DNA from: Gnetum montanum
Lineage: Eukaryota > Streptophyta > Gnetopsida > Gnetales > Gnetaceae
Length of the DNA: 64,000 nucleotides
Reading direction: 5' to 3'
Assembly: GCA_015680685.1 (NCBI GenBank)
Contig: MNCI01004064.1
Span: 60,824-124,823, forward strand
The notes below the pieces were generated by a model. That model worked only from the letters and a program-made list of their open reading frames with translations. It had not been told where the DNA came from and did not search any database. Shown piece after piece: positions 1-11,900 of the stretch. The first letter of the stretch is position 1; every line of letters starts with the position of its first letter. The position numbers and the translations under genes were made by a program.

Positions 1-957
1 AAAGTTTTGAAGATTGGTCTCAAACTTGTGAAGAATTTTTCTTGACTCATGTTTTCTTAGTCTATTTCTCCCATATCTACACCTATTAAGATGTTCCTCC
101 TCTTCACATCTATCCACTTAGGAAGCTCTTCAAAAGGGAAGGCAATAGTGGCCTCTCTATAAGTAGTAGTGATCTAAAGAGCAGGGGAATTAGACACTAC
201 CAAGGAGTCCTCAAACAACTTGAAAGTATCTATTGCATTTATTTCCTATATAAACATTTCAAGCTTTTGACTCTTCACAGCCTCCCCATGTAGCCACTTG
301 AGATAGCTTTCTTTCTCTGCCTTATACTATCGCTTGTAATTCTTTTGTTTCTTACTTCACTCAAGAACCGAAGCATACTAATCCCCATAGTCTTTAATCT
401 TATGCACCAATAACTCTCTATCTACATGTCCTTTTCAACATTGTTCTTGGCTAGAGCAACTTTGACCTTGATGGTACTTCAATAGTGTGACCACTCAATT
501 TCCTTAGTTTACAAGAAGTCTCTATTGGCTACATGGACCTCTATAAGCTCCTTGCGATCTCTAAGGCCCTAATTTTAGCTTCCTATCACTTATTTTCTTT
601 TTCTAAGGTCATAACCTTCTTTCATAGGACATGAGAGGACACACTCAGTGGTCCCTTCATACAACCTTTGTGGAACATATTTCACATTGGGTGGTAATAG
701 CTCATCAAGTTCAACATCATGCTCAAGATCTTATTAAACCTTGGACACTGCAATAACCACTGTATGTATCTATGTATGTATGTATACACACACACATACA
801 CATAAAAAAAATAAGAAACAAAAGTAATAAAGAATAGTTTAAGTCACTAGAACCATGTAGACATAAAACATATAAAGCCATAAAAATATAAGATGAAATA
901 TAAAAATGCATAAATGGTAAAAAAAAATTAAGATAAAATATGTTAATTGGTCTTACC

Positions 958-1184
958 AACATTAAGAGCTATTTGTTGCAACTAATTAATCATATTTTCT
1001 ACCACGCCTTACATGAACTTAGTCTTGTTTAGAATCTTAGACCAAGGCTTCAAATGGTACATAGACATCGATGCTTTTAGAAGAGGCTTAAGCACTACAA
1101 CAAGTATAGCCATCAACATGATAAAAGAAAATTTTTTCACATAAAACTATAAAATAAAATGCATAGATGAAAATGAATAAGTAC
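958..1184 (-). pseudogene. Intron 5 and exon 6 of copy A
   Basis: Exon 6 (1094-957) follows a TTGTTGTAG acceptor and ends at GTTG|GTAAGA. It encodes HLKPWSKILNK, matched by PWNKTPNK in copy B exon 6 (23172-23312). The intron between exons 5 and 6 spans 1184-1095. Confidence 0.5.
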
Positions 1185-1546
1185 TTGGAAGATCATGTGG
1201 GATGTCAACAAGCGGTTCATCATCAAATGGTGAATCTTCAAACACATCATCTAGGGCATCCAATGCCTCATTAGATACCCTTTCATCTTCCTCCTACTAT
1301 CTTAGTGCTTCTTCTTCTTGGCATCTTTGCTCTGCCTCTACCATGGCCCAGGCTGGTAATTCTTGTTGCTTCTTTGTAAGAATTTCAAAGACAATACACA
1401 GGATAAGTTAGCAAATTTTATGTAAAAAATAACATAAATATATAACAACATGAAAATTATATAAAATATATATATACATAATGAAATAAGGAACAAAAAT
1501 TAAAAAATTCATATAAACATACTTGAAATACTATGATGTGCCTTAC

Positions 1547-2576
1547 CAAACCCAAGGAATATCTTCTTCTTTGATGGTTGTCAACAATAGGAACTCTTTC
1601 CTCAACTTGTGGCCTTTTCAACTTTACCTTAGCTACACCGTCATCATCCACACATACCTCTCTAACTCTGTTGGAATTTCCACTAGTAGTATGAGTTTCA
1701 TTCCCCATGCTATCAAGGGAAGAACAACATGCACCACTAAATTTCTTGGTAATAACTAACAATAATTCTTTTACATCTTCAACTAGTGGATCTTGGACCT
1801 ACATGTCTAGAATAATGTGTTTGATCCAAGGCTTGGAAAATTGAGAGGGATCATAACTCATCCACTTTCCATCCTTCTTAACCACTAGGTATTCCGCAAA
1901 CCTTCTTAGATATGCAACAAAGAATGAAAAGTGCATATGACACATTGTATTAAGGTTATTGCAAAATTTTTGAATCTCATCCTAAAGCCCAGTGGTCAAG
2001 AATGCAGTCTAGTTGAACCTAGTGCCATTGGTAAGGACCTTCTCCATGGTCCAAGCCTACCGAATGCCAATGATCTTATTCTACAATAGCAACATTGGAA
2101 ATGATCTAGAGAGGAATAGAGGATACGTCTCATTGGCCTCCATGACCTTGCATCAATCAAAGGTCAATCCTCCACTAACATGAGAATTGAGCCACTCCTC
2201 AACCTCCAATCTATGGCTCAGCTCTTTCCTTGTCTTGTAGACACCTTGATGCCATCACAAGGTACACCAAAGAGGCTGCTAAATGTAGCTTCATTGATGC
2301 TTAGGACAATAGGCATACTATGAACATAAGAGATGAAATTTTTGACTCCTTCATCAAAGGAATCAATTACATTTACCATATCTGCTGTAGGCATTGACAA
2401 GCTAGGAAGCATGAATAAATCAAGTAAGCCTACATTGACGATCCTCTACTAGATCTCCCTAGGTGCTTCGCTTTCCAGCCACTCCTATGCTAAGTCTAAT
2501 TCATCCTAGTTGAGAATGATCTTCTCCTCCACACATCCCGAGATGATCACAACAACAATAGATCTAGGCACATGAC
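1547..2576 (-). pseudogene. Exon 4 of copy A (largest exon)
   Basis: This exon is bounded by a TTGTAG acceptor and a TTTG|GTAAGG donor. The best preserved stretch (2412-2218) reads VGLLDLFMLPSLSMPTAD and then FSSLFGVPCDGI. Downstream, allowing for TAG stops and small frameshifts, it matches copy B through a phenylalanine-rich FSFFVAYLRRFAEYLVV segment and FSKPW. The N-terminal half is helical in character. I see no catalytic motif. The architecture loosely recalls the plant transposon-type proteins found in angiosperm repeats, but I cannot assign it. Confidence 0.55.
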
Positions 2577-3560
2577 CTACAACCCAACATGAACAGCCCA
2601 TTAGCCTTTTGTATAGTTAGATCATACAAAATCAAAAAATAATAAACATAATAAATTAAAATTAAATTTATGGCCACACAATTGAAACCAATTAACTAAT
2701 TAAAGCCAAAGTAATAAAAAATCAAAATAACTAGGAAACGTTGAAGTTAATAAACAAAAATTACAAAAAAAATTTACTTACTTAACTTAGGTAATGCATG
2801 GGCCTTAGAAATCATAGGTACATGTATGCCTCGTTCTAAAAGACCCCACCATGTATGAGCAATTCTAGTGGTTAAACACTTGTGGTTGACTTGAGAAAAT
2901 CGTAAGGTACACCTGCTAAAGCCATCCTTTAGCTGTTACAACATCACAAAACTAACAACAAGGAGTTATGCAAAAACTTCCAAGGCTTTGTGTCCTATGA
3001 ATAGGACTTGGTTACTTTTGATCAATCCTCTATCATGTACCCTATCCCTACAACATGTGAACACATAAAAACCATTAAAGCTAATATCCTAATGAAAATA
3101 GGAACAAAATAAAAATTATTAGGATAGACCTTACACTTGTAAAAGGTAGAAGATATCAAGAGGATTCTAAAACAAACTATTGATTTGGTGGCCTATCATT
3201 AAGGTGTTGTTGACATTATATTGATTGAACTCAGCCATGTTCCAAATCTAGAATAACTTGCATTTCCCCAATGTGTAAGAATCATCAAGCTGGTCACCTT
3301 CTACTCAAGTGCTAGGATCATCAACCATAAATTTGACAATATGAATAGCAAATCCTGATAGAAGTATCTCTACTATAATTCTTGTAGTGTTAGTGGCCAA
3401 GTGTGATCACATGATCATATTGAAGTTCTCAACCAAATATGCTAAGGAGTCTTTGGCCCCAATCCTAAAGCATAAAGAGCCACGAATAAGAACCATGTTG
3501 AAAGACAAACTATTTTATGTAGCCACATCCATACAACATGAGATCCCAAGTAGTTCCATG

Positions 3561-5256
3561 ACCATCAAGATAGGCTTCGAAAAGAGCTTACATAATCAAC
3601 AATACAACTATTTATAAAACAAGATAATAATAAACAAATTTTGACAACACTAAATCCAAAATGACAAGTGTAATGTCAATGTTACTACACTAAAATTACA
3701 TAAATGTGCACAAGATAGCCAAACTCATTAATTTTAACCATAACAAAATCAAAAATTGAGCCTTTTTTCCATCTTCATAAAATCAAATATTGACCAAGTT
3801 ATCAAATGAAATCGCACAATGTTGAAACCTTGTAAATAACAAAACATATAATAATAAAACTTTGCTTAGCTTATACACTAGGAATAAGATGGGATATAGA
3901 GAGAGTAGTGGTGGAAAACACAATTTTTCAAACTTATCCCACAAGTTTCCTAGCAATCTAAAAAAATATTACAAAATACCTAAAGTAGTTATAAAAAATT
4001 TTGTAGCTCCCTAAAATTAAGTTTTAGTGCCCAACTTTATCAACATAGATAAAAGAGCCAAAACAAATAACCTAAAACCTATAACTAATGAAGCCAATCC
4101 CATAGTTTAAAAAATGTAGAAAAATTCCAAAAAAGTTATTTCAAGCTTTAAAAAATGGGAAAAAGACTAAAAAATTAAAATTTTCTCTAAAAATGCTTTA
4201 AAAACTGTAAAATAAAATAAAATTTCAACTTACATTCAATGAAATTTTTGCTAGAAAAACTAGTTTATAGTGAAAAAGCCATAGTGAAAACTCTATGAAA
4301 GCTAGAGGAAAATTTCAAAAAAATTTAAATGCTATTCAAGACTCCTTTACACCATGTCAATGACCTCTATAGATCTTAGAAATAGTCAAAAAACACAAAA
4401 AAGTAACCAACACTACCAGTGCAAGCCAGGAAGCCTACAAGCCCAAGAACTAAAACTACAATTGTATAAGGTAGTTCACATGGCCAAAAAAATTCACAAA
4501 AAAAATCACGAAAAAATTCTAGAAACTTTTTTGACTCTAAACACTATAAAAAAACCTAAATTAACCCAAATTTCATACCAATGCTACACCAATAAGCATA
4601 AAAAAATCCAAATTATGCCCTAGAATTACTTGGATTTTTTCCCTAAAAACCCAATTTATAGTGAAACAACTATAGTAAAACCTTTGGGAAAATGGTAGAA
4701 AAAATTCCAAAAATTTCAAGTCTTGTTTAGAGCTCCTCTACATTGCCCCAATAACCCCTAGGGGGATGGGACATTATCAAAAAAGTTACTTGAGTAGGGC
4801 AATGTTGTCAATTTTTTTGGAGGGAAAACCATGGGAAAATAGAAAAAACACTATGCACTAGCCTACAAAAAAATCATAAAAAATTAATAGGAACTCCAAA
4901 AATAGTGATTTTACCTCTAGTGCATTTGTTAAACCTCATATAACAACCCCATGAACTCCAAGATTGTAAATCATCCACTGTAACCTTATAAAAAAATGAC
5001 AAAGTGTGGCTATTTTTATATATATATATATATATAACTAGGGCAAAAAATGTAGAGAGTGGGCTTGAAACAAGTTAAATTTTCATAGAAGAGAGTTCCA
5101 AAGCCAAAATGTTAATCTGGATGCAATCATCTAGCCTAAAGCTAACATTCAACATAAGTAAAACCAAAATTTTTCACATGAGCAAGCCTAGGCTATAGAA
5201 AACACCCTCACATTTTAGTGAAAATTCATAAAAATAAGAAAAAAGTGGGTACCTAC
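3561..5256 (-). other. Intron 1 of copy A, A-rich with imperfect long tandem repeats
   Basis: About 1.7 kb of A-rich DNA. Segments near 4262 and 4650 share an order of motifs (TTATAGTGAAA, then ATAGT.AAAACC, then AAAATTTCAAAAA, then CTCCT.TACA), giving a period of roughly 390 bp with heavy divergence. A (TA)n run lies at about 5017-5036. No coding sequence is supported here. Confidence 0.4.
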
Positions 5257-5376
5257 CATTGTGGTTGAACATCCTTCGCTAATGAAAGGATTAGAAAGCT
5301 ATGAGATGATCTTCATAGCCTCATCTACTTTCTCCAATGTAGGGATTTTTCTAGACAATCCTCTTCTCTTAGACAT
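5257..5376 (-). pseudogene. Exon 1 of copy A
   Basis: ATG at 5376 opens a 40-codon exon beginning MSKRRGLSRK and containing KVDE, ending at ATG|GTAGGT. Copy B exon 1 has RRHRGLAKVDE at the same place and equal length, which fixes this start. One in-frame stop interrupts it. Confidence 0.6.
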
Positions 5377-6387
5377 CTTGCAAAAATGAAAGCAAAATCT
5401 TCACTCCTTTTGCAACTATGCTACCTTTTAGGTGGGAGAAGAATGAAATACACTCTCAAATGCTGAGTCTTGAAGTCTAGATCAGCTAATCCTTACTATC
5501 AAGTGTTGCCTTTACTGAAAACCAACCTTGGAAAGGTTGCATACATAATAGTATTAATGCCTGAACCTCTCCTACACTTATGTGTTGAAATTAGAAGCCA
5601 TTACCCTTGAAACACCTACCTCACCTCTAGTGAACTCGATGTTCACAAGAGGAAAGACCCAATTATGTTGGCTTGCTTGAGATTTTTATTTGGATAGCCT
5701 TTTGACCTTGAGTGGGTCCCACAGGGTGCTAACCAAATAAAACATGAAAAATCCTAATATGCTAGGATTTAAAACCTCAACATATTTTTTTTCAGGAGAT
5801 TATGCTCAACAAGACATGGAGGTCATGGAACAAGTTATAAGCTTTAACCATTAGCAAAGTACACCTCTGGTAGTTGATCATTGATTCATAGTGATCAAAA
5901 AAGCTCCACACCATACTAGAACCCTAGACATTGTTAGCTGGGAGCCTTCTAGATGCCATGAGATAGCACAAAATGGCAACAAAAATTATTCAAGGGTTTC
6001 TATGTTGGATAAACAAGCCACATTTTTTCAAAGATCCAGAGGAGTTTTTGAAGTTTTTTAGAGCCCAAGAACTTTTCAAGCCTCCTAACTCATGAACCAA
6101 TTATCTAATTTCATCCATTTTCCAACCCTCAAGCTACCAAAGGTAAGCTTTATATCATGGGGAACACAAACCTTTGGTTTTTCTTAGAAACCTTTTCTAA
6201 CTCCCCATGTTCAACTCATTAAAGTAATATTAAATTAATCACCATAAAGAATTAAGACTAACAAGAAAACTTTGATAGCTAAATAACTAAATAATATTAA
6301 AATAATACACTTAGCCAAGATCACCAACTAGCACTGAAATGATCAACCCTTACAACCAAAAATTAAAATATAACTTGATCTAATAAA
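5377..6387. other. Region upstream of copy A, nothing recognised
   Basis: This lies 5' of the copy A start. I see no LTR terminus, no convincing TATA box and no open frame with family similarity. It may hold the promoter of copy A. Confidence 0.3.
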
Positions 6388-6392
6388 GAAAG
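6388..6392. repeat. Target site duplication of the solo LTR, left copy
   Basis: GAAAG here is paired with GAAAT at 9897-9901; one mismatch. Confidence 0.6.
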
Positions 6393-7661
6393 TGTTGGAG
6401 ACCGTTTGGGATGCGACCGCCAACGAGTGTCCTCGAACAGGATTTAGGTGCCTGCTGGTCTCTGGCAACACCAAGGCCCAGATACCTCCAAATAAACTCA
6501 GTAGTTAATGTGAGTATGTGTGTGTGCTGTTGCGGCGTGCGGTTGTGAGAAATGTAACGATTGCGTTGTGTGTAAACTACAAATGACTTACTTTAAAGAG
6601 ATTCAGCCAACTTTGCCAAGTACTGTGAGTTCTTGAAAATTTCCTATTTTGTTCAACTGCCTAGTCTACGCGGTCCTTATAATACCTACTTGTAACAAAT
6701 AAAATTTTGCAAAAACATTTGAGCACAACTCCGCAATCTACTCCTAATTTTCCCCAGAGAAAGAGATAGTTCCACAAGAAAACTAGAAATAGAGCAAGAT
6801 TCGATGGAAATAAGCAGAAAAGAAAAGAAAGCAGATTTGTGTAGACCTCAAATATTTAAACAAGGTAAAATGACACGAGTAAACACTTCGCAATAAAGCT
6901 ATCCCAAATTCAATATCTACGAATTGTTCAAACTTCCAAGGCTCAAACAAGCAATATCTTCAAGACAATCCTATTATGCTACCAAAAATTGCTGCGTAAA
7001 CTACCACGTACGAGACTCCATTTTGACTAGATAATAGATGTCAACGATTGCATTCAAACAGAACCTTTAAAAGACTTGACAATTTCTGATTGAAATACCA
7101 CGAGAATTCACTTTAAAGATAAAAAGAAGCTATTCTGGTCCCATCAAAATACCAAAGATTTTCTGAACCCTCTCGACTACTGAATTGTTCAACGGCGTGA
7201 CTACAAACAGAGGCTCTCTTACAACAATCCCAATAGCAGTTCCCACACGTTGCACAATAATGAAATTTACTACTAAAATGCTCTTAAGGCTTTTAAACAC
7301 AAGCGCTTCTATGGCAAAATTTTAATAGAAATTTCTATCGGGCAACAAGAACAATAAGAGCAATCTAAAAATCCCAAAATTACTTGCCAAGGATGATACT
7401 ATCTAAACCACTAGCTAAACAATTTAAACAAAACAAAAAATGAAATGCATAACTCACAGGACCATGACAAAGAGGCTGAAATCTTTATTCTAGCAAGCCA
7501 TCTTACAAGCAATCGTTCACACTTTCTTCTTTACAAAATGCTCTTCTCCCAAGACTCAAAGTGTCTCCAAGTGAGAGCCCAAGTGCTAACTAGTAGCCTT
7601 CAAAGTGTGATGTATGAGACCCCAAGTGTGATAATGATATTCTTCCTTGACCCTTGAAGCC

Positions 7662-7669
7662 TTTTTATA
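7662..7669 (-). promoter_or_regulatory. TATA box of the solo LTR
   Basis: The minus strand reads CTATAAAAAGG. The two related LTRs have CTATAAAAGG at the equivalent place (39864-39870 and 49434-49440). This sets the U3/R border and the direction of transcription. Confidence 0.65.
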
Positions 7670-7734
7670 GGGTTCCAAGGTAGGTAGGGAAGTTACATAT
7701 TCAAAACTATCTCACCTAACGTTTCTCCCAAGTA

Positions 7735-8130
7735 ACTTGGCCAACCAATTAGAAGATTACTTGCCCAACAAGTTAGGAGGTTACTTGCCCAACAAGTTAG
7801 GTAAGTTACAACAATTTTTGGGTGGTTTCAACCACAAAAGAGATAAAAATGCTGCATCTGACACGTGTCCCATGTAGTTGCCAAGTGTCTTCACTCAGTT
7901 GCCAAGTGTCTTCATGGAGATAAACAAGTTATAGGTGACAAGTGTCCCATGCAAGTGACAAGTGGCCTTTGTGGAGAAAAAGAGGTTGTAGTTGACAAAT
8001 GGCCCTTGTAGTTACAACCACTTCAAAGATAAAAAAACCATGGTTCCCAAGTGTCCTATTTAGTTACAACCATCATGGTAGTGTTAAAATTAAGTGTGGT
8101 TACAACCACCATGGTAGTGTTAAGTGTTCA
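7735..8130 (-). repeat. Direct repeats in U3 of the solo LTR
   Basis: Short tandem duplications lie immediately upstream of the TATA box on the minus strand: TTACTTGCCCAACAAGTTAG twice, TTGCCAAGTGTCTTCA twice, GACAAGTG variants, and TACAACCACCATGGTAGTG twice. They may be duplicated promoter elements. Confidence 0.6.
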
Positions 8131-8224
8131 ATTCATATGAGACTTAGAACAGTTGTCCCATAACCCCCTTTTTTTTCTTTTTTAAGTCATATCATATTTT
8201 ATTTGATTTCCCTGTGCAAAAACT

Positions 8225-8560
8225 GGGAACAAAACAATTGTGATAGAGAAATCGGCGAACATAGTAATAGAACTTTTGGAACAGGATAGCGACAAGAGCG
8301 TGGTGGCAGCAGTTTTGTGGCATTTTGGGAGCATTGGAAAATCCACCGTCACAGAGGCAGTGTACGCAGCCATAGACATGGATGAGTACATTTTCTGCAA
8401 AGTTGTGCTCGGCTCTGCACCGTTGCTTCAGGTAGGTCGCTTCATTGACAATGGTCTGGAAATGGGAGAGCTCTAGAAGCTCATGATTCTCATCACTGCT
8501 CGCAATATGAATGCTCACGAAGATCCGGATATCCACAATATCAGAGGTACAGTAGCACCT
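8225..8560 (+). pseudogene. Captured NB-ARC (NBS-LRR resistance gene) fragment
   Basis: The plus strand encodes an N-terminal IELLEQDSDKSVV linker, a degenerate P-loop GSIGKSTVTEAVYAAI (family form GxGGxGKTT), then FIDN as in the kinase-2 region and LITARNMN as in the RNBS-B motif (family form LLVTTR). Between P-loop and RNBS-B the fragment is shorter than in a full domain, and TAG interrupts it after EMGEL. The GKS P-loop and LITARN wording resemble conifer TIR-NBS-LRR proteins from memory. It sits inside U3 of a solo LTR, antisense to the LTR, so it is a transduced or captured gene piece and not a working gene. Confidence 0.7.
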
Positions 8561-9420
8561 TGCAGGTAGTATTTACAACTTTTTACGTAATAAAGGACAA
8601 ACATAAAATCATTGGCTACAACTGGCAAGCTACAAGCTCATGAAACTGCGGAATACAGAGCAAAACAAGAGCAATGGCAAAGTCAGGACCGATTATGTGA
8701 GTAGCAAACGGTAAGCCCTGAACAAACATGATTGGCCAATAAAGCAGTCTGTAATGAACAAAACTATATTGAAACCCTAAACCTGGGGGGAGCAAATTCG
8801 TACAGCTTGCCGCACGACGAGAAAATAACAAGGCCGACCTTGGCATCACACAGAATGGAGAGTTCATATGCCTTTTTCATTAGTCCGTTTGGGCGCTTTC
8901 AGGAAATCACCTGCTGCTACCACTGTTAAAAGTTACTACTGCTGCCATGCCCTTAATGAAACTCATGGCCATTACTAAAAACCTTTGTGCCTTCTCGGCA
9001 TCCCTGCTGTTTTGTGTTCGTCTGGTGGCTGTGCTGTAGCTGCTGATCTTCTACCCACGTGCTGTGCGTCTTTTCTCTACCGTTGCTCTGTTGTCGCTGC
9101 TCTGCTGCCGCCATCTCCACATCTTCTGCGTCCACCATGGCTGGGGTTGTGGGGAAGTTGCAGACGAACTATAGATGATTACTTTAAACATAAACAACAC
9201 AATTACAGTCTCAAATCAAAGAACAGAGCAATGCCAAACGACGGGGAGGGGTGTCCGCTTTATATAACAATTCAGTTCTACCTGTTTGCAGGGACACATT
9301 GTTGTATGCATGGCACATATTCTCTGCTACCCAATGTGCCATGCTTCTATGGCTGCAGTGATCTTTTAGTATCCTGTTACTTATTCCGAGAAAGCTAGGA
9401 TAATGTTGTTTTATCCTGTT
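8561..9420. other. GC-richer non-LTR insert in the same U3, origin unknown
   Basis: Composition differs from the AT-rich surroundings and nothing in the two sister LTRs matches. On the minus strand, ATG at 9138 in a good context (CAGCCATGG) opens 61 codons, MVDAEDVEMAAAEQRQQ and onward, Q- and E-rich, that could be a captured first exon. The plus-strand frame over the same bases is C- and L-rich and looks like a shadow. Confidence 0.35.
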
Positions 9421-9901
9421 ACTTCTTGTTCAAGTGTACAGGGATGTGATCACTTGAGCGTTCTCCTTTGTTCCTCTCAAAACCAAAACGGTCCTGCATC
9501 AAAATGCATGTTGACTAGCCTTTCCTTTCCATCTAAGAAATTCCAATATTTCTGAACAAGTGGATGGATTAAGTTCATCAGAGCTATGTTTTTCTTACTA
9601 ATTTTAGCACCCGGGATCACCCATGAAATGTTCCCCAAGGATGGAAACCATTTTTTTGTTTTTCTTACCATAATGGATGCCTTGCCAACTTTTTTTTCAT
9701 GCCCTAAATATTTTGGACAACATCACGATAGTGATAGTTCTTATGCACCCAATCATGTGAAAGCACATCATAATTATATTTGCATGCTTATGAATCTTAT
9801 TTTCCATAGAGCAAATTTCTAACCTTCATGTTGATTAGAATTTTCCTTAGTAATGTCCTTCTTACTGTTCCATGAAATGGCCAAAATGTGCCAACAGAAA
9901 T

Positions 9902-10058
9902 GTATGCAATTAACTAGATATTATGAAATGGAAAGTTGATCATAGGTTATATTTGTAATCACATATCACACCAAAATGAGGATCATAAGTGAGAGGGCCT
10001 TTGTAGCCTAGGGAAAAGTGACCTTGAGGAGGAAGGAACCAACAATAGTAACAACAAC
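9902..10058 (+). other. Left flank of the 21-kb Tat insertion (continues at 31241)
   Basis: An ATG at 9976 opens a short frame that runs, apart from one TAG, into the ACAAC insertion site. Removing 10059-31240 joins it to the degenerate sequence at 31241. I cannot tell whether it is coding. Confidence 0.35.
10054..10058. repeat. Target duplication ACAAC, left copy
   Basis: Identical to 31236-31240. The target is a CAA-rich stretch, so some chance agreement is possible, but the LTR termini independently fix the same borders. Confidence 0.75.
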
Positions 10059-10648
10059 TATAGTGACCAAAAACATCAGTGGCTAGAACACCAAGAGGTC
10101 ACTAGATGTACAGCCTAACACCAGATCTGTGTGAGGGTCATGCTGGAGTAAATGGAAGCAAGGTGCCCTGAATGGTTTGGTCGATCAGATAGGGACTTCA
10201 TCAGTGTATAATAACCTTTCATAAATGTTGGTTTCGAAGATGTTATATGCACATTAAGTGATGAGCGACAAACATAAATCCATTGAAAATAATGCAAAAC
10301 ATGAAAATAATAAAACAAAATGAAGGAGGCTTGGGTGAGAAAGTGCATAGCCCTAAGATCAGGGGATCTAATCTTTTCTTGATTGAAGGTGTACAACAAA
10401 TGGACAACATGGACAGGCATAGCTTGCAACGAAGCAGTATGGTCACAGCTCCTTAAATTATTGTCAACAGCTCACTAACAGGAACCTTCTGCTTGCTAGT
10501 CTCCTTGCCAAAGCCAATCGCCAGAAAGCCAAATTGCCAAAAATGCCAACCAAGAAGCCAACTACCAGAGAAGTAATTACAAAAGCTAATAATGCCAAAA
10601 GCTAATTGAATGCTCCAAGCCAACCCATTAAACATTGTTCGATGGGGT

Positions 10649-10656
10649 ATTTATAG
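10649..10656 (-). promoter_or_regulatory. TATA box of the 3' LTR
   Basis: The minus strand reads CTATAAATACCCC. The 5' LTR has the decayed form CTATAGATACCC at 29663-29670. Confidence 0.65.
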
Positions 10657-11084
10657 AGTCAGATGCGGGAGAGAAATGTGGTTTGGATGCCATGTGTCCT
10701 GGGTCCCATAGAATGCAGACGTAACTGTGTCATGCTACTGTGTAATGCTAGATGTGAAGTCTACTACACTGTGACCATAACGCTGAAACTGCACATGCCA
10801 GAATCCAGTAAACTTCCATGTTTGTTACAAGGAATACTAATAGTAAATGCAAAGTGGAGTCTATGCTCTAGGACTACGTCTTCCCTACTCTTGCGAGCAG
10901 GGTCAAGTGTAGGGACAACTTTAGGGGATAGTCAAGGGGTACAAAACAAAGCAAACTTGCTAATTTTATCTGTCGAAGGGATGCCGAGACGAGAGTAACT
11001 ATTTCCAATAAGTTCTGGAGCTAATTGAAGATGCCTTGGGGCTAACATGCGAGTGTTACATTGTTTACACTACCCAACGTATTG

Positions 11085-11900
11085 GCATAGCATAAACACT
11101 TGCACGCTATGTTGTGCTACGCTATGTAGCATAGCGTAGAGTAGTCACTAGCCTTGAGAGAAACCTTGCCTAATAGCCAAAAACATCTGTCTAAGGCCTA
11201 GCTAGGCAAGTAATTACAACCCTGTCTTTCATACTGAAAAGTCCTGAGACCTACTAAGTTCATCCTTAGGATGTTTTTTTTAAGCTTTGTCCCGACTACG
11301 TTGTGCAAGATCCTTTATGACATGAATTCCTGTATGATTTGCAATGTTTTGCCCAAAAAATTTGCTTGGGGCCCAAGGGCAAAATGGGACATGCAGTCTT
11401 GGGGGTAGAAGTGTGAACAAGTATAACTCTCTTGCTGGAATTGCTTGGTAGAGGACCTTTGTGCGTTCTGTCCCTGCTACACCATGCTACGATGCATAGC
11501 ATAGCACAGTGTAGCACCCTGTGTTACTTGGATTCTGACTTATTTTGTAAACATTTTGTCACAGAGTGTTGGTCATGTCCTGGTCTATCAATAGAGCAAA
11601 CTTGTTTGATGATTGCATATGTGCTTACTCCCTTAGGGCCATCTGAGTAGGAGTATCATTAGAGTGCATCCTTGCTACGCTATGTAGCGTAGCATAGCAT
11701 AGCACTCAAATTATATTAATTTTTGATAAAACTTGCCACATTTTATCACGTCATATTACTCATGCATTGAGAATGAAGTGGGGTAGATGTCCTAGAGGGC
11801 TGAGTCATTGTCATTGCGCATCTTTGGTACCTATTCAGTCTTCTCAAGGGCTACTACACTATGCAACATAGTGTAGCGTAGCAGGTTCCTACAATTAGAA
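11085..11900 (-). repeat. Palindrome array in U3 of the 3' LTR (GCTACGCTA / TAGCGTAGC)
   Basis: At least five clusters (about 11105, 11475, 11672, 11855 and weaker ones) contain inverted copies such as GCTACGCTATGTAGCGTAGC, which folds on itself. They lie 450-1250 bp upstream of the TATA box and recur at matching places in the 5' LTR. Confidence 0.65.

Larger units (their letters stand above)
1..5376 (-). pseudogene. Multi-exon gene of unknown function, copy A (5' complete, 3' end off the window)
   Basis: I do not recognise this protein. Reading the minus strand, exons can be placed by comparison with copy B at 19552-24369: exon 1 5376-5257 (ATG to donor GTAGGT), exon 2 about 3560-3135 (donor GTAAGG), exon 3 3088-2782 (donor GTAAGT), exon 4 2576-1547 (donor GTAAGG), exon 5 1371-1185, exon 6 1094-957 (donor GTAAGA), exon 7 from 747 past the left edge. 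Exon 1 is 120 nt here and 119 nt in copy B; exon 6 is 138 versus 141; exon 4 is 1030 versus about 1044. Matching landmarks in exon 4 include LLDLF, FSSLFGVPCDGI (copy B FADLFCVPSNGL), RRFAEYLVV and FSKPW. Internal stops, mostly TAG, make it a pseudogene. Retained introns rule out a simple retrocopy. The surroundings do not show which element, if any, carries it. Confidence 0.62.
6393..9896 (-). mobile_element. Solo LTR (3504 bp), same family at its R-U5 end as the LTRs at 38720 and 48305
   Basis: It begins TGTTGGAGACCGTTTGGGA and ends ATGTGCCAACA, with perfect 6-bp terminal inverted repeats TGTTGG and CCAACA. Flanks GAAAG (6388-6392) and GAAAT (9897-9901) match at 4 of 5 bases, as expected for an old target duplication. 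Roughly 6393-8170 aligns with 38720-40150 and 48305-49720, including the phrase GGCCCAGATACCTCC. The last 30 bp also match. The middle of U3 (8170-9860) is unrelated to the other copies. No internal gag-pol is attached, so it is a solo LTR formed by recombination. Orientation is minus because the TATA box reads on that strand. Confidence 0.85.

Noticed and set aside
8225-8560. Functional NBS-LRR gene
   Set aside because: Only a shortened NB-ARC piece, with stops, no LRR and no TIR; inside an LTR.
8985-9398. 137-codon plus-strand frame
   Set aside because: C- and L-rich low-complexity translation with no motif; it overlaps a more plausible minus-strand ATG and lies within LTR borders.
10243-10446. 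Cysteine- and phenylalanine-rich minus-strand frame repeated at 29258-29461
   Set aside because: Duplicated only because both LTRs share the sequence; differences between them are not codon-biased by eye.
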